Below are positions 11,650 to 22,679 of a stretch of 64,000 nucleotides of DNA, one piece after another (the stretch's first letter is position 1; every line of letters starts with the position of its first letter). The stretch spans positions 6,108,850 to 6,172,849 of the forward strand of contig OW285197.1 in the NCBI GenBank assembly GCA_935421135.1, written 5' to 3'. Under the pieces are notes generated by a model. The model was not told the origin of the DNA. It did no database searches and saw only the letters and a list, made by a program, of their open reading frames with translations. A program made the position numbers and the translations under genes. The DNA comes from Bugulina stolonifera (lineage: Eukaryota; Bryozoa; Gymnolaemata; Cheilostomatida; Bugulidae).

Positions 11650-13000
11650 GCCGATACACTATCATACTTTACCGGAAATAAAAAACTGTATGAAGCATAC
11701 ACTTTATCATGTACAATCAGTTGTTGCTTGGGCTCAAATAAAAACACATCTATACAGAAGAATACTGAGGTGTTTTTTCTAGAATAGCATAGTTCCAGCT
11801 CTCAGTCCCATTGGACCTTAAAGCCCGAATTGACTAAACTAGCACAGACCATATTCATGCAAGCATTTCTACCAAATAACTCAGACCCTATGGGTCGTAC
11901 ACTCAATTCAGTTCAATAATCTGCCATACAATCACTGACTCAGTCTTTTGCATAATTAGAAGCAGGTCTAGCCGACTACTCCTAGACCCCCTTCTCCAAC
12001 ACATTACCACAACACCAGCTCAGCAACCTTGTAATAAAACATATATCATCATATGATTCATATGAATTACATCCTATATGCAATTTATATACATACAGTA
12101 CTTAGCGAAGCTCTTCCTTCCCAAGAGAAATAGTATATGACTGCACAGCACTCAGTACATATGGGTTACTAGCTTCATGCTAACCTTAAACATAGTAACT
12201 ATGTTGCATCTCATTAGTTCAACCAATCACACACATAATATCAACAGTGGTGGATAAAAAAATTTGTTCTCAAAGTGTTGTTGGCATTAATAGCATTTAG
12301 AATTTAGTTTATTTGGGCTTGCAGTCATACTGTCTACGTGCCTGGTAATAATAATTTTAATTTTGACAAGGGGAGTCCCCTTCAGAGCAAGCACTAGTCA
12401 CGCCTGAACGCTCATGCTGTGTTCAGAAATTTAAAGCAGTACCAGTACCAGTACAGTTTCCAAATACCCTATTGTCTATGTGTCTGGAGCCAACATTCTG
12501 TGTGTGATAGCAAACATTTTTTATAACTTGTGACTATTTTATCGGAAAAGTTGTTATATTGTGAAACTGCTACATCTAATGGTATGTAGGAACAGGAAAA
12601 GTGTTCATCACTTAAACCATCATTACTAATTAGTTTTTATAATGAGTATTTCATTGCCAGCACAAAGTCAACAAAAGTTTTTGAAATGTCCCCTAGTCAT
12701 GCAGATCTACATGCAACATTAGATCAACCTGTGACTAACTTGTTTACACTCTGTGAACACTTCAGCCACAACTGCTGATAAAGAGTTAAACCTAACAACC
12801 TAGCAGCCTAACAACGTTATCTGCTACCTCATATTTACATACGGATTCAAGCACTCAGTATTTTTATGTAGACGATGTTCATTGTTTTAACACAGTTTGT
12901 TGATATAAGATTCAATGTGAATATAGGTGTGAGTAGCTATTACATGTACATGCATAGTCTTTACCTGTACATATATTATGTGTAGCGTACGTGTGCATGT
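11650..13000. other. gene-free stretch
   Basis: AT-rich sequence without supported exons, RNA genes or repeat ends. Short ACATGTACAT runs occur near 12945. It separates the SINE from the GC-rich island. Confidence 0.4.
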
Positions 13001-13094
13001 AGGTAGATAGTGTAAGTGTATTATTAATATATGTCAGATACAAGTAGTATAGTCAGTGCACTTCTATACAGACACGCACTCATTGACCCCTGTT

Positions 13095-13632
13095 TCCAAC
13101 CAATCACAAGCCGGTATTTCCGATTTCAACCAATCACAGAAGAGCACAAAAATTTTGCGCACGACCTTGCCAAGGTCACCCCAAAATCCCCCCTTCTGGT
13201 TGGTCGAAAAAACATTTGCACACTTGACCCCGAACCCGGCCACGACCCCTTCCCTCCCTCCTTCCCACCCTCCTCCCCTCCCCCACTCCTCCCTCCTCCC
13301 CCGCCACCGCCCTTGTCCCGTCCGCACCGCCGCCGCCACCACCACCCTCACCACCGCCACTGCCACCGCCACCACCACCACCGCCGCCGCCACCACCGCC
13401 GCCGCCATCACCTTCATCACCGCCACCCCTCCTCCACCGCCGCCCACCCTCCCCCCGCAACCCCCACTCACCCGAACGACCGATCGTTTGAGGCGGTCAA
13501 GCCGCGCCCGACCACGTTGCGTGCGGCGCCGACCGTACACGTGGAGGCGACGCCGGTGCCCCGTATCCACCGGGCCAAGCGACTAGGCCGCGGCCCGCCG
13601 CCCATCCCGAGTTACACCGGGGCGGGATTGTA
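13095..13632 (+). other. GC- and CpG-rich low-complexity island
   Basis: An abrupt change from AT-rich DNA to about 500 bp of very GC-rich sequence: CCTCCC runs, then CACCGCCGCC trinucleotide repeats, then a non-repetitive CpG-rich part (13490-13630). Two CAACCAATCAC (CCAAT) boxes lie at about 13098 and 13127. A 200-residue plus-strand frame (13031-13633) crosses it but is almost all Pro, His, Arg and Ser runs, and the other frames are equally open, so I do not call a protein. It could be a CpG-island promoter, a simple-repeat expansion or foreign DNA. An AATAAA lies 85 bp downstream. Confidence 0.6.
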
Positions 13633-13790
13633 AAGATAAGCTGGTCTGATGGTGGTATTAATGCGAGGAAGGTTCGGTTCTATGATATACATTGTATTGA
13701 CGATAAAGGATGAATGAATAAAAGGTTGTGTGCAAGTGTTAGATTTTGCCTGCCAATAGAGTTTAGTAGGAGTAGGAGTTTAGGTACTTA

Positions 13791-15249
13791 TTACTCATCT
13801 TCATCAGAAGTTGTAGGAGCTATAATGTTTACGACTTCGGTCTCGGCATACTCTAATTGATAAGCTCCAGCTCCAAACTCTTGACACACTCTTACCTACA
13901 AGATGATTTTAGTTTTTACTCAGACGAACATCACTCAAGGTAGTCAAAGCAAGAAATCTATCCTTCTTTATGTTGTTGGTACCTTACCATATCCGGTGAT
14001 TTGTAGAGGTGAGCTAGTTGTTGAGGGGTTTCACTTTTGTAGTTACGAACTTCAGAATCAGCTCCCAATCTTAGACATAAATGTAGACATTCGTAGTCTT
14101 CATTCTCTATGGCAATGTGAGATGGGGCGTATCCATCTCCCATTCGCTATAATATCAAACAAGGGAATTGAATTAAACTCCCCATCTAACTTATCAATTC
14201 GATCTACTCTACTTTTATTCCACTGTAATGTATTCACTTACCCTCATATCTAAGTCAGCCCGAGTATTTTCTTTTAGTACCTTTAGTGCCTTTCTATGCT
14301 TGCTGCTATGCGCTGTTTCAACAATGAGGTGGACTACACTCCTTCCATCATGATTGTAGCTCTGTACATTGTCTTGGGGAAGTGATTTGTAAGGAACTCT
14401 GAAGTATGGGTGCTTTACTTCTGCTCTGGTCAAACTTGTGGTTAGAGCATGAATAACCTTAGCTCTACCCAGGCGTGCAGCAATGTGAAGGGGGGTGTCA
14501 CCTTCCAAATAAACATTAGCAATATAGATAAGTACCGAATTGTTACGAGTTTTGCAACATTTTATTTTTTCACAAGCGATGCATGCAAACATTGGTGCTA
14601 TAAAACACTAACCCCAAGCATCGGCTATTGCTCCATCCGCTCCCCTTGTGATGATGAGGCGAATTAGTGAATCCGAACAATAAGACTGTACAGTTAGGTG
14701 AAGTAACGTCTGCCGATTCGCATTTTTTGTATTCAGTTGTTTGTGACTCCTCGCAACAAATACCGCGAGTGCAACGGCTCTCTCATCTCTATCTCGGGCT
14801 GCTTCTAGAACCTCACTACATCATTTAACATGATATTTGTTTTTCACATAGTTGAGAGGAAGTTATATGAGAAATTTGCATTGAACCACTTCAGTTTTGT
14901 CTATCATATTTTATTTTGATCATAAAAGACAATACGAAAAAAAAAAATAGTTGGAAGTATGTATAACTTACAACTCTCCATCCTTTCCATCTTGCTCCCA
15001 AAAGATAGAACGAATTTCCTCTAGTAACTGTGTGCTAAGCTTATTGCGAATATCGGTTACAGGATCCCATTTCTGCCAGTCTAGAGGTAAGCTTTTTTGG
15101 AGAAAGAGCTCAGATTCCCCCTCAAATAAGTCTTTATTCTCATACTTGCTTTGTTCTGTACAACTTTCCACTGTTAACTTCATCAGCTCTTGGTTTATAG
15201 GAGTCATTAGCTTGTTGCTATACTCGATTGATCCATATCCACTTTCCAT
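13791..15249 (-). CDS. IkappaB-like ankyrin-repeat protein
   Basis: Five minus-strand exons with matching phases: 15249-14972, 14815-14613, 14501-14242, 14146-13988 and 13895-13791, totalling 1005 bp (334 aa, close to vertebrate IkappaB-alpha at 317). IkappaB proteins hold NF-kB/Rel in the cytoplasm through ankyrin repeats until phosphorylated and degraded. Residues 2-7 read ESGYGS, one acidic swap away from the DSGxxS phosphodegron read by beta-TrCP. Ankyrin repeats follow: TLLHLTVQS, GDTPLHIAARLGRAKVI, DGRSVVHLIVETAH and GYAPSHIAIEN with LRLGADSEVRNYKSETPQQL, in the spacing of IkappaB, including the long insert before the NYNG-like repeat (here SYNHDG). The C-terminus ends TTSDEDE, an acidic PEST-like tail. 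A Bcl-3 or shortened NF-kB relative is the main alternative. The promoter has TATA and CCAAT boxes. Confidence 0.85.
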
Positions 15250-15332
15250 GCTATTTGTGTGCTAACCTTCTTTAATTTTTATTAAGAACAGACTGGAGCT
15301 AGAAAAGGTTAACTAAACTATTGTTTCCATCT

Positions 15333-15376
15333 CTCTTTATATAGTGAATAAAAAGATACAAATAAAGCTGATTGGC
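15333..15376 (-). promoter_or_regulatory. TATA and CCAAT boxes of the IkappaB-like gene
   Basis: On the minus strand TATATAAAG lies at 15343-15335, 86 bp before the start codon, and a CCAAT box (GCCAATC) at 15375-15371, about 28 bp further upstream. Spacing and orientation fit a compact polymerase II promoter. Confidence 0.65.
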
Positions 15377-15389
15377 TAACAATATATAC

Positions 15390-16103
15390 ATTGGAGCGCA
15401 TTGGAAACACATAGGGGAACATCGAAACACATCGGGAGAGGTCGAAAACACATCGGGAGAGGTCGAAAACACATCGGGGCACATCGAATCACATCGGGGG
15501 AGGTCGAAAACACATCGGGACACATAGAATCACATCGGGGAGGTCGAAAACACATCGGGACACATCGAATCACATCGGGGGAGGTCGAAAACACATCGGG
15601 TTACATCGGGGGAGGTCGAAAACACATCGGGACACATCGAATCACATCGGGGGAGGTCGAAAACACATCGGGACACATCGAATCACATCGGGGAAAGTCG
15701 AAAACACATCGGGGCACATCGAATCACATCGGGGGAGGTCGAAAACACATCGGGTTACATCGGGTTACATCGGGGGAGGTCGAAAACACATCGGGACACA
15801 TCGAATCACATCGGGGGAGGTCAAAAACACATCGGGACACATCGAATCACATCGGGGAAGGTCGAAAACACATCGGGACACATCGAATCACATCGGGGGA
15901 GGTCGAAAACACATCGGGTTACATCGGGTTACATCGGGTTACATCGGGTTACATCGGGTTACATCGGGGGAGGTCGAAAACACATCGGGACACATCGAAT
16001 CACATCGGGGGAGGTCGAAAACACATCGGGTTACATCGGGTTACATCGGGTTACATCGGAAACACATCGGGTTACATCGGGATACATCGAATCACATCGG
16101 GAT
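15390..16103. repeat. minisatellite between two divergent promoters
   Basis: About 700 bp built from three short modules: ACACATCGGG, ACATCGAATC and GGGGAGGTCGAAA, arranged as higher-order units of about 42 bp with local runs of GGTTACATC. It is far richer in CpG and G than its surroundings. Frames on both strands stay open only because of the periodicity. A few units read GGGGAAAGTCG or GGGGAAGGTCG, near-matches to an NF-kB site. Confidence 0.9.
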
Positions 16104-16138
16104 GTAATAAATCAGACTAAAAAAGGCACATTACTTCT

Positions 16139-16164
16139 GATTGGACAGAGACTTCCATAAAAGC
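16139..16164 (+). promoter_or_regulatory. inverted CCAAT and TATA-like box of the 16.3-kb gene
   Basis: TGATTGG (CCAAT reversed) at 16138-16144, then CATAAAAG at 16156-16163, followed by about 110 bp of leader to the ATG at 16272. The layout mirrors that of the IkappaB-like gene across the minisatellite. Confidence 0.5.
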
Positions 16165-16271
16165 AAGCATGAGAGAGGATTTTTATCATTACCACTCAAC
16201 CACCTAGTAAAGACTTGCAACTCTGTGGATATTTACTAATTTCTCTGAATAAACATCACTCAACAATTAAT

Positions 16272-18927
16272 ATGGTGAGTAAACTTATTTTAATATGTAT
16301 TTTAATATGAATTTACTCATTTGAGTTAACATTGGGACTAATTCTATTTTAGTAGTGATATAATACTCCTTTGGTATGACCAGGGCCTAGAAACTTTGTA
16401 AGCTTATATATTAAACTGTTTTGATTCTCAACATGAGAGCAAGTATGTAGAGATCTGATCTGTCTATACTACAATTTGTGTGACCAGAGCTTAGAAACTT
16501 TATAAGTGGTGAGATATATTTTCAATATGAGTAGTTATATCACTAGTAGTGTAATAAGTATCAAAACAAGTTTATTACCACTTGTACTGACTATACTAAT
16601 ACATCCTAGCTATTTTAAAATGTATTTTAATATGAATTCACTCATTTGAGTTAACATTGGGACTAATTCTATTTTAGTAGTGATGATATTTCTCCTTTGG
16701 TATGTCCAGGGCTTAGAAACTTTGTAAGCTTATATATTAAACTGTTTTGATTCTCAACATGAAAGCATGTGTGTAGAGATCTGCTCTGTCTATACTACAA
16801 TTAGTGTGACCATAGCTTAGAAACTTTATAGGTGGTGAGATTTATTTTCAATATGAGTAGTTATACCACTAGTAGGGTAATAAGTATCAAAACAGTTTAT
16901 TACCACTTGTACTGACTATACTTGTGCATCCTAGCAAAGAAGTATATTATCAATTGTAGCCTATACTCTACATCCAAGACTATACTGTACTAAAGTGACC
17001 TATCACAATACTTGGGGTGGACTTGCTGCTAAAAAGGTTAACTGGATAATTCTAATGAATAGGTCTGCACTAAAGTGATTTATTACACTACTTGGGATGA
17101 ACTTGTTGCTAAAAAGATTAATTGAATAATTCTAATAAATAGGTCTACACCAAAGTGATTTATTACACTACTTGGGATGAACTTGAAGCTAAAAAGACTA
17201 ACTGATTAATTCTAATAAATAGATCTGCACTAACACAAGAGTAATTTATCTCTCTGTTTGGGAGGAGCTTACCATCAGAAAGACTCAATTGGTTAAAAAA
17301 CACATAAAAAGTAAGGAGTGGTATTTTTGGTTTTTTTCTGTCTTATACTGATTATTCACTTCAAAATTAATTCTTGCTAACACATGTTCTGTTTATCTGT
17401 TCTTGTTTCTATTCCCCAGTGACTAGGTGAGTTGGTGGTTTTATCCACACAGTTAAGGCTTTAGTATATATTATTACTTGTTATTTTACTTGCCTATGCT
17501 ATTCATTCTAAAAGTAGTTGTTATCAGTATTCTTATTCTCTTGCTCAATAACTATAGGGATTAGTATTTTTGTATACTTGACTTGTACACTACCACTATG
17601 CTCATGTTTCCTATATATTTTTATTCATTCTTATTTTCTTTGTTTAGTAACTATGTTGCATTAGTAGTTCCGTTTACTTGACTTATGCTTTGGTATATGT
17701 TTATTACTCTACATATACTTACAGGCTTCTACATCTAAACAAGCAAGAAAGAAATATATAAGAAAAATAAAAACAACAAAAAAAGGTACGAAATACATGA
17801 TAACCTACAATTCGGAGGACAAAAGAATCTCAAGGAAAAGAATCCCATCTCCAGAAATGGTTAGTCTATTATCTTATTTGTTCACACATGCACTACAACT
17901 TCCATCCACTATGCTGTTGGGTTTCTACACCTCATCACATTATTTCTAAGATGTCAAAGGAGATTACTGACATTTCTTCAGAAGAACATGTTAGTTACAC
18001 ATAGTATGATAATGTACTTTTTCATACTATAAGCCTCTTACCATGTCTAGAATGTCAAAAGAGACTACTTCCTTTTTAAAACCAGATGTTAATTAGCCAT
18101 AGTATGATTTTCTCTAATTCTATAAGTCTCTTACCATGTCTAAGATGTTAAAGATTAGTTATATTTTTATTATAAGTATTGCACTTTCTTTCTTATGTAT
18201 TATTTCTATCAATAAGACACTTTTTTTTTCTTTTCTCATGTGAAAAAATAAAACATAAATTACAACTGGTTTTCTCATGTTAATGGTATATTTCTCTTTA
18301 TGTGAGAAAATAGACAGACTTTAGTAGACTTGCTTAGTACTTAGAGTGCTAGTTTTTTAATCAAATTCCTCAAAAACCATATATTACAAATGACTATGTT
18401 AATGTAGTTTGTTAATTAGTCTCTGCACATTTTATTTACATTATAGAATGAAAAAGAAACAGAACTAGGTGAAGAAGAAATTGCTTTATTTGAGGACTGT
18501 GGGGGAGTAGATGGGATAGAGATAGGTAAGAATGATCTGCTATCTATTTGTCTATTTAGAATCTTTTTGATTTACAAGTAAGTCATATGTCCTCTCTCAC
18601 TTATTCTTGTTTTTTTTTTCTTTTTTAGGACTCAGAACAAAGCCGATGAGTAAGGGGGGTCTAAGATTCTATGTCTTTGTTAGTGATGAGGTAAAAAGAA
18701 GACTGGAGATGTCACTAGCAAAGCCATTTGAATCGGACGACCCCTGCTTTTTATGTAACAAGAATGTTGGACGCCGACGAGGCGTCCATATTCAACAACA
18801 TTTTTTGCTGAGAAACCCCAAACCCCAATCTCCAGTCACTGTTTGTTATGAACCCAGAGTGAAGCACTGGTACAAGGCTAGAACAGACAGTGCTGGTGCT
18901 GCCGTTTTTTCACCTGCCCCGCCGTGA
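16272..18927 (+). CDS. unrecognised basic/acidic protein with C2H2-like zinc motif
   Basis: Model of five plus-strand exons: ATG alone at 16272-16274 (donor GTGAGT), 17725-17859, 17951-17989, 18447-18525 and 18629-18927, 184 aa, with consistent phases. The N-terminus is strongly basic (ASTSKQARKKYIRKIKTTKK), fitting a nuclear localisation or nucleic-acid-binding tail. The middle is acidic (ETELGEEEIALFEDCGG). The last exon has RFYVFVSDEVKRRLEM and a CFLC-x10-HIQQH arrangement that could bind zinc. Its final third, from about residue 150 (VTVCYEPRVKHWYKA), is the dispersed module also found at 1435-1625; relative to that copy it carries two 1-bp insertions, so the tail is frameshifted and the native end may differ. 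Exon 3 (AAG acceptor) is the least certain. Family unknown; it is transcribed divergently from the IkappaB-like gene. Confidence 0.5.
16290..16930. repeat. tandem duplication, about 330-bp unit
   Basis: Two adjacent copies (about 16290-16600 and 16620-16925) sharing GAATTTACTCATTTGAG, TTAGAAACTTTGTAAGC and CAATATGAGTAGTTATA. Within each, a smaller block ending in TTAGAAACTTTRTAAG occurs twice. It lies in the first intron of the 16.3-kb gene. Confidence 0.85.
16990..17240. repeat. tandem repeat, about 83-bp unit
   Basis: Three to four units containing CACTAAAGTGATTTATTAC, CTTGGGATGAACTTG and CTAATAAATAGRTCT, increasingly diverged at both ends, in the first intron of the 16.3-kb gene. Confidence 0.85.
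17935..18160 (+). repeat. three tandem copies of a small exon with its flanks
   Basis: A block with CTAAGATGTCAAAGGAGA, a short coding stretch and GTTAGTTACACATAGTATGA repeats at about 17947, 18048 and 18147. Copy 1 makes a clean 13-residue in-frame exon; copy 2 has a base rearrangement (CTAGAATGTC) that breaks the frame; copy 3 is decayed. Confidence 0.6.
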
Positions 18928-19140
18928 AGTGGCTACTCTTGTATCGAAGAGGGCAGAAGTGGATCGTTATCCTGCATGCAGATAAAATGCTCACAGTAGA
19001 TATCCATTATTTTAAGTCCTGATCTACAGCGACTGAGTGGTCAGGCTAAACCTGAAAGGCTTGTCACCGCTGAGGAATCGAACCCAGACTGTCTGGACTA
19101 GAGGCGAGCATCTTAACCCCTAGACCATACAGCATTGGAC
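18828..19140 (-). mobile_element. tRNA-headed SINE / dispersed module copy 2
   Basis: On the minus strand the tRNA-like head reads TATGGTCTAGGGGTTAAGAT (A box, from about 19128) and GGGTTCGATTCC (B box, about 19086-19075). The downstream body to 18828 is the reverse complement of the module at 1435-1625. In plus orientation this body forms the end of the last exon of the 16.3-kb gene, so that end may come from SINE sequence. Confidence 0.55.
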
Positions 19141-19199
19141 TTTTGTGGCAGATTTTCAGCCTTAGTACACAGTCCCCAATACTGCTGCCTAACCAACGG

Positions 19200-20940
19200 G
19201 CAGTTGCAATCGTCTAGTACTCTAGACTCTGTACATGAGTGTAGTCGTAACACAATTATTACTGAACAGAACAAAATTTAAATAACATCGTGAGAAAGGT
19301 GTGCTTTTCAATTCCTCCCGTACCCTACCAGCTTCCTAAACTTCTGACCACAGCTGCATGTATACTAAAAAAACAGTCAGGGCTATCGCTTTAATAGGGG
19401 GTGAAACAAGGTTGCAACCATCTATTGGTTAGGCAGCAGTTTTGAGGCTGGTGATACGATACGATGCGTTACAACACATAAAATGTACATGTCATGCAAT
19501 TATTCTGGATCTTGTCATATAACATAATATATTATACTGTTATTAGTACAGGAAATCCCTCACTCTTTTTCCATGGATAGGCTAGTGGTGTTGCATATAC
19601 CACAGCTTGGATTGATGATTATTACTGTTTGATCAGAATCATGCAGTCCTTGAGTGATTAATTCACTACACAGTCATATATAGAGCTTTCAACTTGTTTA
19701 TGAATTCAGTAGAGCAATATTTGTTGTTATCCTCTCTTGAATATCTAAATCAACTTTGTTTTGGAAGTCATCTACTCTTGGTTTTGATAGAAAATATAAC
19801 TCCCATTCACAAGCTCCATTACATTTGCAGTCTCTTTACACACTTACATGTACATTAAGTTATGAGGCAAGCTTCTTCCCTTTTCTAATAGAAATATCAC
19901 AAATTTACAACTTTTTAGCCCAAATACATTGCAATTAGAAGACTAATAATTTTTCAAGCATAGGCTTAACAGCACTGCAGTGCGGTTAGTGAATTTTATC
20001 CACAGAGCTAACTCTTATCTAAAGCCTTTTATCTATTATTAGTTAAAAGTCTATGAGAAACTACATGTACTAAGCAGCAAGAGAACACAACTGCTGTTAA
20101 CAACCAGTTTAAAGGGTTATAAAGCGAGTTCCAAGGAAGAATTAAGACACACTCAGATATATTATACAGTTATGGTACCTACCATTGAGATACCTACATA
20201 GATTTGAATATGTGCATACTTACATTAATTGTATTGTATAATATATTACAATGTAACTACTGTTAGTGAAATGAATGTACATAGCATTGGACATGTACAT
20301 GTACATGTATTTACTCCAATATAGGCTACAACACATACAAGCATATAGAAGAAAATGGTATTATAGCTATTCCATTATAGTGTACAATGTGCTGTGGTCA
20401 GGTAACCATACAACAGACATAAAGGCAGCCATTTCCTGCCAGCAATAGGAAAACATGAAAAAACTCAAATGCTTGTAAAAGTAATATTATACATGTACTT
20501 TGGTGTCAGTAAATCCTGTGAACATCTTTGTTTTCTAATCTATTCTGTTTATGTATACTGTCAGAAGCTGAAACTCAAAAAATTTTTTTCTAAGACATAT
20601 TTAAAGCAAACATCTGCCTTGGTAATAGACCTAATATAGTGTTAGCTGGCTAAGTATGAGCAAGAGGACACAACTCTGCCTATTATACCACTATAATTAA
20701 AACAAGCCTGAATAGGTGATATTGCACTAGATATGCACATAAATCAAACAACATAGCGCCTTTAACAAAAAGTATTGCAACTGTAGTGGCTCAACTGGTA
20801 AGTGTGATAGGAGAGAAAGAGAAAAATATACTCTGCAATTTGTAGCTGCTGCAATAAAAGCACTGTAAGAAACTCCCTAGATCTGCACATCGAAAGGTAA
20901 AAATCGACAGCGCTATATGTTACACAACTTTGTTGTGATC
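19200..20940. other. gene-free stretch
   Basis: AT-rich sequence with ACATGTACATGT microsatellite near 20297 and no supportable exon. A GGTAAGTG donor-like site at about 20799 follows CTCAACTG, faintly like the small lectin exons, but no domain exon was found. Confidence 0.35.
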
Positions 20941-20961
20941 AGAGTAATAGCTGTTATTGTA

Positions 20962-21200
20962 GCAGGGCCATGATAGATGCACTATTCACAGACTTCAAAG
21001 AACATGCGCTGATGACTCCTGTACAAGATTGCCTCCTCTGAATGAATACAAGTATAAAAAATAATCTTATTTGCAGTTAAACTAGCAGATTAAACATGAT
21101 AATTTTTTTCTTTTATTATTAACTTTGAAAACTAAATTCTCAGGTAATGTTTTTAATTGCATTACTAAATTCTCTCTGATTACATGTAGGCTAGTGTACA
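20962..21200 (+). pseudogene. stray copy of a lectin-gene terminal exon and 3' UTR
   Basis: GTAGCAG/GGCCATGATAGATGC and the next 200 bp match 34511-34760 (terminal exon and 3' flank of the lectin gene), including AGACTTCAAAGAACATG, TGAATGAATACAAG and AGATTAAACATGATAAT. No lectin-domain exons were found upstream, so this looks like a remnant of a paralogue or a moved fragment. Confidence 0.5.
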
Positions 21201-21493
21201 TAACAAATTACTACATACTGTACTGATCTTCTCAAAGGAGTCAATCTGAATGTTTCTGGTTGCTGCACAATGAATATGACTAGAAAGCCTCAAATAGAAC
21301 TACTAACAAATTAGTTTTCTATAAATCGTCTAAACTTGTCTATATGTATATCCATACCAATCTCTCATTGAATATGCATTTATGACAAAAACCCTCCAAT
21401 AACTAAATACTTCTTTATAACCACATAGTAACAAGTCGCCTATGTCACAGACAATGTGCAGCAAAGACATTGATGGTTCTTAAATATAGATTA

Positions 21494-21540
21494 CAGGGGC
21501 GGTTCCAGAAGTGGTGCATTTGCACCACTAGAAATTTCGG
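21494..21540 (+). mobile_element. left end of a hAT-like element, partner end not found
   Basis: CAGGGGCGGTTCCAGAAGTG is typical of hAT-type terminal repeats and shares CAGGGGCG with the 52493 element. No matching ...CGCCCCTG end was seen nearby, so the element is truncated or solitary. Confidence 0.4.
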
Positions 21541-21784
21541 TGAAACAAATTTGTTTTCTTGGCTTTTTAAATTTTTTTGATTATTTTTGCTAATTATTCA
21601 AGTGTGTGTGTCAACCTAGCACAAAAATATCTTTTTATAACGTATAAGGGTTCAAAAACATGTGATATGTTTTCATCTTTCTTGATCCATGTAAATATTC
21701 GAACCATTTTTGCCATTTATAAGTTGGAGTTTAATGAGCATCATTGTCACAAGTCATCTTGATCACAGGGAACTTTTTATCTTT

Positions 21785-22025
21785 TCTATTTATTTCTAAA
21801 AGTGTCTTTATTGGGATTCAAGCATCAAATGAGACAATAATAGTAAAAAACATGCACTTTATATACATTGTAGTATTGGAACTTTCGAAGGAAGTTCCGG
21901 TAAAAAGGCCGACATAGTGTCATGTGGAAGTTGCACAACAAGATGGCGACCGGAAGGCCGAGGCCGACCTAAAATAGGTCGAGTCGGCCTCGGCCTTCCG
22001 GTCGCCATCTTCAAAACTTCAAAAC
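21785..22025 (-). repeat. R1 repeat, partial copy ending in a palindrome
   Basis: Matches the right-central part of R1 (GAAGGAAGTTCCGG, AAGATGGCGACC, GAGGCCGAC), then turns back on itself: 21940-21967 is a perfect 28-bp reverse complement of 21984-22011 across a 16-bp spacer. Confidence 0.75.
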
Positions 22026-22679
22026 AAGTCGAAACAAACAACAGATAAAAAAAGTTGTTTTGCGCGACACTAATTACATCTTTTCAATCTCACGACACAA
22101 ATCCTTCAAATGTTGTAATGAATAGTGGTAATATGCATAGTAATAGAAATCAAAATCGTTAACCTCTCTATAATCATTCTAATAAATATTGTTAGCTATT
22201 AGTAGTCACTTTTTGTTTCATAAAACCAGAATTATTATTATTGTGCAATGGACCGTAATCTCGTAACATGTCATGTAGAGACGGTATACTCTACCAATGG
22301 GTAGGGCATCTACACAGACAACCGTTAATTCAAGCAACTGGACTACAATTTAAGTGGCCTGTGGTGAATCCACGTAGAATTGTTATTTATTGGTCAATAA
22401 AAGTAGTGTGCATGTAATTCTATTTGACCATACAGCTGTCTTAATGGATATTGATATGCACATTGCAATCATGTTAGTCAGTACATCTTACTCTAATAGG
22501 AATAATACGAATACATTGTATACAGCTACCCATATGTTCTCAGACCCCAGCATAGCCACATGTGTTTAGTTATACAGCTACACCTAAATTCATCCAATAC
22601 AGTTTCTATGAAAGTAGAATGGTTGCTTATTTGTATACATGCTTACATACAAATCATGTATAATATTTTAACATTTTTG

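Noticed and set aside
13031..13633. 200-residue Pro/His/Arg-rich frame on the plus strand (and Gly/Ala-rich frames on the minus strand)
   Set aside because: Several frames are open at once because of GC-rich simple repeats; no domain, no splice structure, no homology signal.
15401..16120. 239-residue plus-strand frame through the minisatellite
   Set aside because: Openness follows from repeat periodicity; the residues only restate the short units (HIGRGRK, ESHRG types).
17421..17428. Micro-exon TGACTAG before a GTGAGT donor in the 16.3-kb gene
   Set aside because: It would put a stop directly after the initiator ATG in the required phase.
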